DNA of 64,000 bases, taken from Tritrichomonas foetus (lineage: Eukaryota > Parabasalia > Tritrichomonadida > Tritrichomonadidae). Made by a program: the position numbers and the translations under genes. Positions 28,684 through 38,100 of the stretch are shown piece by piece. Location of the stretch: the NCBI GenBank assembly GCA_001839685.1, contig MLAK01001348.1:77405-141404 (forward strand), written 5' to 3'. The notes beneath the pieces are model-generated. The model made no database searches. It had not been told where the DNA came from and was given only the letters and a program-made list of their open reading frames with translations. Numbering within the stretch: the stretch's first letter is position 1; each line of letters opens with the position of its first letter.

Positions 28684-29778
28684 AGATGTATACAAACTAA
28701 CTAGATCTAGATGTAGAAGACTATTGAGAGATCTAAATGAATAATTGTTGATATTATTGTCATCTAAATATTATTTAATTGTAATCCTATTAATAATATA
28801 TAAATATTATAATTTAAAAATCAAGATACAGAGAAAACCAAATCCAAAAAAAAATTGTGAGAAAAAAATAAACCCCACAGAAATTTCTGAGAATTATTGA
28901 GATAGAAAGTGATTTTATAGCATTAATATCTTGATTATTTCATATCATAAATCGTGCTTTTTATTATCATATGACCCTCCATCGAAAATTATAATGTTTT
29001 CCAAAATACAAAAATGAAGTATAAAAAAAATATTAATAATTTTGATATAAATAAAAAAAATTTAGGCATCAATGAGAAGATTACGAATGTTTTGCCATCT
29101 AAATGGCGATTCATCAGAAAATTCACTTGGCATCAAGTCTGGAAAAAAACATATTGGATTCCATTTTTCTTGATTTGGTCTTTCAATCGTTGTATCTGTA
29201 TCCCTGCTTGAGAATGTGCTGTTGAGGACTGCCAGTCTATTTTCTTCATATACTAAAATTTTATGACAGAAAAGATTTCAATACATTCATATCTGTCAAA
29301 TGGAAATTGAATTAATTCAACATCACTGAGTTAAAACTATCAAAATTTTCGCGATTTTTAATTAAAAATCGATAGAAGAAGTGTAAATAGAATTATGGGA
29401 AGCAGTATTATAATCTTTGTGATTCTTGGAAAAAAAGCTTCTCACAATTTTTTTTAGGCTTTCTCCAAAATCGCTCTTTTTTCGGTTTAATTGTTGCAAA
29501 ATTTCAAAACTATGAATAAATATGGCTCATAACTATAAAAAATAGATTTAACAATTGACTGAAAGCTGTTCACCCGAAAACTGAAACAATAGCTTCTTCA
29601 GAATCATTTTCGAAATATTTTTGAATTCGGCCATTTGCGAAGTTTGCGATAAGGGAAATTTTCGTCATTCTTTTAGCTATTTGGGTTTTGATTTTTGACT
29701 GATGGTATTAAGTAATACTGATGATAAGGATCATTTTAGTGATTTCGTACGTTAAGACTATTTGGTTTGTATACATCT
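28684..29778. mobile_element. Non-autonomous DNA transposon (large MITE), copy 2
   Basis: A 1,095-bp element, collinear with 3804-4901 and about 98% identical (roughly 20 substitutions and small homopolymer length changes by eye). The 14-bp terminal inverted repeats are intact at both ends. It is flanked by an exact 8-bp duplication, CAGAAAAT, at 28676-28683 and 29779-29786, different from that of copy 1, so the two are independent insertions. The 72-codon minus-strand frame is also open here (29062-29277), with three amino-acid differences noted. No transposase. The very high identity implies recent movement driven by an enzyme encoded elsewhere. Confidence 0.93.
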
Positions 29779-29786
29779 CAGAAAAT
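29779..29786. repeat. Target-site duplication, right, copy 2
   Basis: CAGAAAAT abuts the right inverted repeat and matches 28676-28683 exactly. Confidence 0.92.
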
Positions 29787-30064
29787 CTTGTTCTCTCCAA
29801 TTCAAAAAATTGAAAAAGAAAATTTCAACATTGAAAAAGAGAAATAAACTAGTATGATTCGTGATTTCTTAATTTTCATCAATCATGTGATATTTATTTA
29901 ACTACTTCATCAAGAATTGATTGATTAATCCAAAGTCAGGTGACGAAAATTTTACTGAGGTTTTTCTGATTGATATTTACCAACAAAGATCATATATTTA
30001 TGAAAAAGAAATATATTAATTACTATCATGTTTATTAAAATACAAAAAAAGAAAGAAAAAAATA

Positions 30065-31408
30065 TCAGGATTTGATTCTTGCCTGTGTTTTAGATTTGCA
30101 TAGCCAGAATTTCATAGCTTTAATTGCACTTTGGCTATTATAAGTTTTCAATGGCGTATTATCATTTAGTTCTTCGTTTTGATCATTAAATAGAATCTGG
30201 TTATTTGACATAGTTTGTCCGGCTATTTGACCTTTAATTTGACCTGGTGAAGATGATGCAGTGCTTACATTAATATTTTGTGGTGTTGCACCATGCATAG
30301 TCTGTTTTATTGGAGAAGGTGCACCTTTTGTTGTTTGGGCAGATTCTGGATTGTTTGCTGTATTATATCTGTAAATTTTTTTGATTCTCTCAAAACTCCT
30401 CATTTTCGAATGAATTGGATGATTCATCGATATAGCGGTTTTATCACCAAGAATACATATCGATGATTTTCCAATTGGATTTGTGATCTGTTTCATTGTG
30501 TTCAATACAATTATCTTCTTTTGAACAGGAGTTCCATTTATTTCAAGAAATTCGACATCGTGCCGTTTAATAATAGGTATCTTTTCAATGTCCAGAGCAT
30601 CAAGGGAGTCTGAGTCATTGATTAAAAGTGCACATGATATGTCATGGAGATTACATCCTGAGTAGAATACATTTACACGTCCGTCAAGTAAAGTAATAAC
30701 TCCACCTTCAACGAAATTATCACTTTTAATGATCATTCTTATCCCATACTCATTAAATAAATCGTCTAAATATTCTTCAGAATTGAGACAATCAAGTGAT
30801 TCGCTTCCAAATATTTCTTTTGAAATTTGGTCTCCCTTTTCAATTTTTGACCTGTCTATTTCATCTAACTCATTCAAATCCAAAGGAATTGAATGATTGA
30901 TGCAAAAAAATGATGTGTAAACCCTTGCTGCGAGAGGAAGAACTTTAAAGAGGTTATAAAAATTCGCTCGTAAATCTTGACTCGGTAAATTTTCGAAAAA
31001 CTTCAAAGTAAATCGATTCTCGTTTATTTCGTTGGTTCCCCTTACAATGTGAATGTTGTCTGGATAAATGATTTTCATTACAAGAATAAATAAAATGCAC
31101 TCGAAAGAAAAGTCATTGCTTCCAATTGTATTCCCGAGAAATAAATAATCTTTGTATGGAGGAAGCCCATTTTCCATCAGCAAGCGGTACAAATGAAATA
31201 TGGACCCATTTAGGTTTCCGATAATAATTACTGGATTGTCGATTTCGATAATGTTCGGTTCGGATTTAATAAAATTTTCTGCAATTTTAAGAATTTTGAG
31301 AATTTGGTCATGATCATCGATAAGAGGGAGCTGGGCCATACCTGGAATATAAAACTGTCGGTTCATTGTTTGACTATGGGCATGGAAAACATGCTTGAAA
31401 TAATCCAT
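30065..31408 (-). CDS. PP1/PP2A-fold pseudophosphatase
   Basis: Start chosen at the ATG at 31408; the frame extends to 31441 with only TTG. Product of 447 residues. Residues about 40-310 follow the PPP phosphatase plan in order and spacing, but the metal ligands are replaced. The GDxHG motif is GNLNG (64-68), GDYVDRG is GNTIGSN (92-98), RGNHE is RGTNE (123-127), and the CxHGG histidine is Asn171. So Asp/His/Asp/Asn/His/His are all absent, and the protein cannot be a normal metallophosphatase. It may bind partners or substrates as a regulatory decoy. The C-terminal 120 residues are Ser/Asn/Gln-rich and end in a short basic helix. A TCATT initiator-like site touches the ATG. The fold assignment is strong; the role is inference. 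Confidence 0.88.
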   Translation of the reverse strand: MDYFKHVFHAHSQTMNRQFYIPGMAQLPLIDDHDQILKILKIAENFIKSEPNIIEIDNPVIIIGNLNGSIFHLYRLLMENGLPPYKDYLFLGNTIGSNDFSFECILFILVMKIIYPDNIHIVRGTNEINENRFTLKFFENLPSQDLRANFYNLFKVLPLAARVYTSFFCINHSIPLDLNELDEIDRSKIEKGDQISKEIFGSESLDCLNSEEYLDDLFNEYGIRMIIKSDNFVEGGVITLLDGRVNVFYSGCNLHDISCALLINDSDSLDALDIEKIPIIKRHDVEFLEINGTPVQKKIIVLNTMKQITNPIGKSSICILGDKTAISMNHPIHSKMRSFERIKKIYRYNTANNPESAQTTKGAPSPIKQTMHGATPQNINVSTASSSPGQIKGQIAGQTMSNNQILFNDQNEELNDNTPLKTYNSQSAIKAMKFWLCKSKTQARIKS

Positions 31409-31413
31409 AATGA
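31409..31413 (-). promoter_or_regulatory. Initiator-like TCATT before pseudophosphatase
   Basis: The gene strand reads TTTTTTCATT immediately followed by ATG. It fits TCA(+1)Y(T/A), but would leave a leader of only three bases. Confidence 0.35.
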
Positions 31414-31819
31414 AAAAATTGAATAGTTTACAAGATTTCAATTTTCAGAAATTTTCATTTAATTGTGTTCATAAAATTTTTGGGAATCTGAATGATAGAT
31501 CACAAAAAGTGGGTTTTTAAATCTCTTTTTGAGTATTAGTTGACATTGTGACGAACTCAAGATATTGATTCAAATATTTTATATCAAGCTTTTGGTGCTG
31601 CTGTATAAGTAAACAACCTAATGCTATCTTGGCATGCATGAAATATAGATAAATTTCTACATTAAAACCAGTATTTCATGCTCGATATAGAAATATAGCA
31701 TATCAGAAGATATGTATAACATATCAGAATATATATATAGAATATCAGAATACAATTGAGAATAAAAACGGAATATTATTTTTATTAAATTTAAAGTTCA
31801 CTCATTACAAACGATTTAT
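31409..31819. other. Intergenic, upstream of pseudophosphatase
   Basis: About 410 bp. Contains CACAAAAAGTGGG (31501-31513) and a small cluster of ATATCAGAA-type repeats at about 31693-31752. No gene. Confidence 0.6.
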
Positions 31820-33583
31820 TTAATCAAAATCTTCATTTTCACCCTTATCATCAGATAGTTCAAGATTGATAAATTTAATGAATTTAATCGCACTCTCATC
31901 GTGATATACTTTGAAAGATTCTCTGAAGTACTTTTTAGCCATTTCCAGATCTTTTAATTCAAGATAAGCCCTTCCAAGTGCTGAAGCTGCTTCAAAATGA
32001 TTTTGTTGCAAACATTTTTTGAGAAGACTTATTGATTGTTGATAATTTTGATGACTTAAATAGTACATTGCAAGCCAATACATTGAAAAAAGATTGTTTT
32101 TTTCTGCACCCTTCAGTAAATATTTTTCACCAAGTTCAAAATGGTCAGTCTGTCGTAATAAAATACTGCCAATTCTTCCTGGTGCTTCAGCATGACCTAA
32201 TTTGGCCGAAAATAAATAACTTGTTAGAGCATCTGTAATTTCTCCTTTTGATTCATGAATTTGTCCAATAATAAAGTGTTTTTCTTTTTCACATACACTA
32301 TTTTGGTTCGGTATATTGTTAATTTCATTGATTAAAATTTCAGCATAGACATTTCCAAAACTTAGAGACTGATTTAGATACTTCAAAGATAGAACAAGAT
32401 CTTTAGGAACGATTACACCTTCTTTAAAAAGAATTCCTAAAGAAATCATTGCTTCTGAGTTATATTTATTCGCCAGTTTAATCAACTTTCTTACAAATAA
32501 AAAGTCATTATCTTTGAGATTATTATGATTAGAATCATTTTGGTCATCATCATCAATGTCTAAATCATCACTGAAGCCAGAAAATTCATCATCATCTACT
32601 TCATTATTGAAGTATTGAATCATTTCTTGAGTGTCCAAACCAACTCGATTGCCAATAAAATCTTTTTCATAATCATCAATCATTTTTTTATATTGCAAGA
32701 ACTCATTCTTATCTGTTCCATCAATCCAATAATCTGGGTTTTCTAATTTGTAACAAATGTCTTCGATTTTTAATCTTTCTTCGGCTTCATAACACCACAT
32801 GTGATCAATTAATTCCTTCAATTCGGCTTTTGTCTGAGTAAAAGCTGGTCGCTTCCCTTGCTTCCATTCATTATTTAAGAATTTTTGTAATTTGAAGCCC
32901 TGAAATTGATTGGGGGTTTTCATCCTACACTTTTTACCTTCTAATATTTCGAAAAAAACAATAGAAAGAGAAAAAATATCAACAGGAAATGAAAATTTTT
33001 GAGTTAGAACTTCAGGTGCCATATAATATGGTGTTCCACAAGCGCGAGATTGATCTAAATTTTTATTTTCTTTTGAAAATCCAAAATCTGCAATATGTGG
33101 TCTTTTATGTTCATCAATGAAAACATTAGAAGATTTTATATCTCGATGGATAATTTTCCAAGTTGTATGCAAATGCTTAATTCCTCTGGCAAGTCCATAC
33201 ATACAAATAGTTCGATCTGTTGGTGTCCACGATGATGACATTTCTTTCAAACAATCATCTAATGTCTTTTTTGGATAATATTCATTCAAGATCATTGCTT
33301 TAATTTCTGAGAAATTTTTAGATGGTCTTATATCAAAAGCCAAAATTTTTAGGGTTGCTGGATGTTCACATTGCTGAGTAATTGCAATTTCACGGAACAA
33401 TTGTTTTGGGAAATAACTATGTGATTCAATTTTTGTCATCTTTTTATAAGCAGCTTTTGTGTTTTTGTATTCACATAAATATACCTCGCATGTTGCACCA
33501 CTTCCTAATTTTTTCTTGTTAAGGACTGTAATTTGTGCTTCATTCTCTAATAAAATATCACCCACACATGGACTCTGTTTCAT
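31820..33583 (-). CDS. Protein kinase with C-terminal Sel1-like repeats, 587 aa
   Basis: ATG at 33583. The kinase domain spans about 20-285: glycine loop GSGATCEVY (27-35), ATP-binding Lys47, catalytic loop HRDIKSSN (146-153), DFG (166-168) and APE (189-191). All key residues are present, so activity is expected. The HRDIKSSN sequence and general character suggest the TKL-like group, but this is not certain. An acidic Asp/Asn linker follows (about 325-355). After it come about five or six Sel1/TPR-like helical repeats of about 36 residues with the alanine-x-leucine-glycine pattern, which usually scaffold partner proteins. Trichomonads carry large families with this architecture. A second member with many more repeats lies at the right end of the window. 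Confidence 0.92.
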   Translation of the reverse strand: MKQSPCVGDILLENEAQITVLNKKKLGSGATCEVYLCEYKNTKAAYKKMTKIESHSYFPKQLFREIAITQQCEHPATLKILAFDIRPSKNFSEIKAMILNEYYPKKTLDDCLKEMSSSWTPTDRTICMYGLARGIKHLHTTWKIIHRDIKSSNVFIDEHKRPHIADFGFSKENKNLDQSRACGTPYYMAPEVLTQKFSFPVDIFSLSIVFFEILEGKKCRMKTPNQFQGFKLQKFLNNEWKQGKRPAFTQTKAELKELIDHMWCYEAEERLKIEDICYKLENPDYWIDGTDKNEFLQYKKMIDDYEKDFIGNRVGLDTQEMIQYFNNEVDDDEFSGFSDDLDIDDDDQNDSNHNNLKDNDFLFVRKLIKLANKYNSEAMISLGILFKEGVIVPKDLVLSLKYLNQSLSFGNVYAEILINEINNIPNQNSVCEKEKHFIIGQIHESKGEITDALTSYLFSAKLGHAEAPGRIGSILLRQTDHFELGEKYLLKGAEKNNLFSMYWLAMYYLSHQNYQQSISLLKKCLQQNHFEAASALGRAYLELKDLEMAKKYFRESFKVYHDESAIKFIKFINLELSDDKGENEDFD

Positions 33584-34077
33584 TCACTGATTGGAATCAG
33601 AAAAAATGTTTTGCATATGGCAAATTTTGAAATCATTGAAAAATATCATTCTCTATGAAAAAGCTAAGGATTATTTTTATCTCACATGTCTGCTTGCTAT
33701 GAAAAAGTTACCAAGCTAATTTGAATTTTATATCACTTTTTCGAGATAATTGGAATGTAAGCATATTTCCAACAATCTAACCAGAAAGTGTGATTTATTA
33801 TTTTCGTAATTACTAAAAACGTCAAACACGCTTAAAATTAGTATTTAATAAGAAATCTAAAAAATATAAACCTCAGTCTCATTGTATTAAATACTACAAC
33901 TCTCAGAGAGTTTTGCACAATTGTATTCCATTTCATAAAATAGAATAATAATGAATTTGTAAAAAAAGATATTAGGAATCAGTAATATTCTATTCTTTAT
34001 TATAGTATATAGTATAACCCGTTCTTATTATGTCAAAAAATTATAACCAGGAAAAAAGACTTCATTTCTGAATTAAT
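33584..34077. other. Intergenic
   Basis: About 490 bp, AT-rich. An AAAAAGTG-type motif on the gene strand lies about 155 bp upstream of the kinase start. Nothing else supported. Confidence 0.5.
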
Positions 34078-34588
34078 TCAAAGGTTTTCCATGATCAATT
34101 TATCAAATTGAGGAAACAATGGAAAATCAACTTGCTTATCAAACTGTAAATCAATATTGAATATGTCTCCGTTTTCTTGAGCTCCTGTCTCTTTTTTGTT
34201 TTGTTTCGATTTAATTTTTTTTTTTCACCTCTTCCCTGGATTTTCGATTAAGCATTGCTGACCAATGATTTTTAAGATTTACATCTGTTCTATTTGGAAA
34301 GAAAGATGCCATTTTAGACCAGTGTGGGCCAATTTCTTCGAATTTCACTTCAAGTAATTTTTCTTCTTCTTTTGTCCAACTTGGTGGAGCTTTTCGAGCT
34401 TGAAAATCAAGTTTACTTTCTTTTCTCTGCATCAAATTCACATTTTGAATATATTTTTTATAGTTGGGGTTGATTTGCGGAATTTGATATTGTGGGACAG
34501 CAAAAATTTTATTATTTGTAGGTTGGTATTCTTGAATTAGATTTAGAGCAGGATACGAATTCTGCTGGTATGTTTGAAATGGCAACAT
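34078..34588 (-). CDS. Single-repeat Myb/SANT protein, apparent frameshift in A11
   Basis: Start at the ATG at 34588; the frame runs upstream to 34645 only through a TTG. In the frame as it stands, the protein stops at 34211 after 125 residues. It has a Gln/Tyr/Asn-rich N-terminus, then one Myb repeat (about 68-115) with the first Trp in PPSWTKEEE, a middle Trp in GPHWSKMA and a third in NHWSAML, the R3-like helix-turn-helix that binds DNA. The stop falls inside or just after a run of 11 A. If one A is removed, the frame continues for about 45 more residues, through a Lys-rich stretch and then an acidic/aromatic tail, to a TGA at 34078-34080. That tail looks coding, so I give the longer extent. 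The shift may be a homopolymer sequencing error or a genuine truncation. Confidence 0.72.
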
Positions 34589-35145
34589 TTTGTGTAGAGA
34601 ACAGTCCACAAAAATAAATGAAGTGTTTGATTTTATTCGTTTCAAAAAAAAGTGAATTGAATGAACACAGAAAATTTTATTTTACTCCATTCATAATTTC
34701 AATGTGATTCAATAACATTCACAAATATTCAGAATTGATATATCAAAATCCAAAAATCCGAAGGGAATGTGATCAAGCTATTAAATTGAGTAGAAATCAT
34801 TGATAACCTGGTGTAGAAAATGCTTTTTTCCGAAATATTATGATGAATATTTACATGATCCAAGAATTTTGTTTGTAGCGCAAATTTATCTACCGCTTTT
34901 TGAAAGGTTATCGTATGACAGAATATTTTGATAAGTAGATGTTATATCATTCAAAAAGTTGATATCACATTGGCTTCATTTTTGAAACGACATGATATTA
35001 TATTATTATATTAGATACAATTCTATTTGCTATTGTGCAATATGGAAAATCTCTTAAAAAATGACTTCAGGTAATTTAAAAACATCTCAAAAAAAAAAAA
35101 AAAAAAAAAAAGAGCGTGCTACAATTTTAAATAAAAATATGAAAG
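34589..35145. other. Intergenic with A23 tract
   Basis: About 560 bp. Contains GAATTCAC-like initiator sequence upstream of the Myb gene (gene strand, about 34651-34660) and a run of 23 A at 35089-35111 downstream of the talin-like gene. No gene. Confidence 0.6.
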
Positions 35146-38100
35146 TTATAAAGAAGCTAATTTGTTTTTTTGGTGTTCCACCGCCATTCTTGCTTGAATG
35201 ATTTTTGATTCAAGCTCAAGTCTTTTCATGAGCTGTTCATGAGTCTTTCCTGGCGCTCTAACATTTGATTCAACTTTTGGTGCATTCTTTCTTCTCTCCT
35301 CAGCTTCTTTCTTACGAGCAGCAATCTCTTCTTGTCGCTTTTTACTTGCTTCAATTCTTTCATTTCTCTTTCTAATTGTTTCTTCCATGGTTTTCTTGAT
35401 ATTTTCTAATCCCTTTATGATTTCTAATATGGTTTCATTAAGGATCTGGCTATCAGCACTTTTTGGAGCATAGTGGGAATTAAGTGATTGAGTAATTGAA
35501 TTGAGTAAAGAAACCGAATTTATGACTGCTTCTTCAATATCACTGAGTTGACATTGTGATATGTTGTGTATGCTGTTTATGAATACTTTAATTGAATCAA
35601 AAATTTCGTGTGAAGTTTGAACAAGTGAATCTACACTTGTTAATATTTCACTTGGATGATCACTTGTATAAATAATTATCTTTGATAAAGCATTTGTTGA
35701 ATTCACACCAAGTTTACATATATCTGTTGCCCAGTCACGATTTAATGATTCTGAAAGTTCATTTAATGATAGTAGTAAACTATCTAGTTCTGAACGAGCA
35801 AGTTTGATTGGCGTTGCGGCTTCATCAAATTTAATTTGAATCTGTCTATCAGCATCATCTTTCTTCTTTTTATCTTCGTCTTCTAACTCAACGTTCTTTT
35901 GTCCAAGCATAAAGATTTTCTTTGATTCTTCAAGAATAAGATTTAATGATAAATTTGCTTCATCTACCCAATTAGATTTCAATAAGAGCCGTGATTTCAC
36001 TGACTTATTAAAATTATCAAAACTACTTATAAGCAAAGAAGCACTTGAAGCTAAATCTTCTTGAATTGAGATATTAATTGTAGAATTGGATGTTTGAAAT
36101 ATTGCCTTTACAAATTCTTCTCCAATTTTGAGAAAGTTAAGAGTTGTTTCTACTATTTCATCATTTTTAACATCTGATGAATCAAATAAACATTTTCGAA
36201 TTCTATTGTGTTCATTGGATAACTCATTAAAAACTTTTTCAAGAAGTGCAAATGCTTCACTACTTGTCAATTTTTGGACATTAGATAGAGAAGGCAATAA
36301 TATTCTCTTTGGAAGTTTTGAAGCGGAATTTGTATCTGGCACTTGAACAACAACATCATTTAGTTCACTGGAAATTTTTGCAATTTGGTTTAAAGATGTA
36401 TGTAAACATTGAACTATCTCAATTAAAGATTTTAATGACTTTGGTTCTTTAAAACTATGGCTAAATTTAACGAATGATTCTTCAACAACTTTCAAGTGCG
36501 TCTGGTATTTTTCACCTACTTTTTGAAGTGAATTTAATTTCAATATTTGATTACTAATATCATTTATTTCTGACATAGTTTGATGTAATGGAGGTAGTGA
36601 TTTTGTCAAGGCAATTTGATAGACTTCATATATTGGAGATGATGAAAACAATGATATTATTATTGCTGTATTTTGATACATCAAACATATTGCTGCTAAT
36701 AAATTAACTTTTTTCCGATTGAACTCAGAGATATTATTCAAGTTAGTATTTTCATTTTCATTTTGTAAAAAAGAAGCATCTTCTACCAAATATGAAAGAC
36801 CTGCCATTAGTCTTGCTATTGATCGAAAACTTCTTTTTATAGAAATGTTTGTTGGATCTCCAAATAATTCGAGTAAGCTTCCCCACATTTGAATTGATGT
36901 TTGATATAGATCCATATATAAGTTTGATGGAATCAAAGAATAATATTTGTAGGAACATACCGTCAAAGATTGTGTATCAGCTGCAATTTTGGATAATTTT
37001 TGTAGATCGTTTGATTTACTGGATGAATTAATATAATTTAATGATAGTTCATTTAGTTCTCTTTGCTTATCAATAAATGAATCATTGATATCACCTAGTG
37101 GAATATTATTAATGATATTTGATTGCCAATTTATCCTATCGACAAGATATTGTGCAAGTTCTGTTTTCAGGTTAGCTATATTTTGGTATTGCTTGTTGTC
37201 TAAATACTCTTTTATTTTCATTGAAAACTCACGTAAAGGTTCTAGATCAGGTAGTGTCTCTATATCATGACAAAATGATAAAATAATTTCATTGATATTT
37301 TTAATTTCTTCATCATTTGTATAATTTAATGAATTAATAGTTTTATAAACTGAAAGAACTAATTCAAATGTATCAATTTCGATCTTTTCTTCTGGTTCAG
37401 TTAATTCTGGAATTTGTTCAATTTCTTCTTCTTCTTCTTCCTTTAAATTGTTATCATTATTTTGAATTATATCTATTGGACCAACTAATTGTTGTAGCCC
37501 CTTGATAATATCTATTAATTCTGGAATACTCTGAGATAATGATACGATCGATTTCTCATTTGCAGATTTGATAAATAGTTGATCACACGATTTATCAATG
37601 ATTGGTAAAATTTCTGCTAATCTGCTTGAAAGTGGAAGATATTTATCAACATTAATTCCTTGTTTTTGTGCGATTGCAATGTGTGCAATAATTTGATCAA
37701 TTTGGCTTCTTGGAATTGAGAAATTAAATGGAATTTTGTTTGGATTTGAATGAATAAGGTTCTTGCAGAGAGTTAAACTGTATAGTAATGATGAAACATT
37801 CGATTGAATTGATGTTTTGAGTAATGTTTCTGATGTTGATGCAGTTGGAGTAATCCATTGACTCAATATTGGCTTATATTGATTAATATTATTAATGTAG
37901 TATTTTGCATCATCCATCTTATCAAAGCGGGCAGCTAAATGATTAATTTCATTCGAAGCCTGCGATTCAAATATAATAAATAAATTTGAAAGTTTAGACA
38001 TAATATCAAGATTAAATGTAAGTCCTCGAGTGGTATGTTGTAATAGATCTGACGCCTCTTGAACAAAATCTTCATATATTCCTTGAATTTCAAGACAATT

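Noticed and set aside
34589..34645. Extension of the Myb protein upstream of the first ATG
   Set aside because: The frame there starts at TTG; eukaryotic initiation at TTG is not expected and the first ATG at 34588 is adequate.
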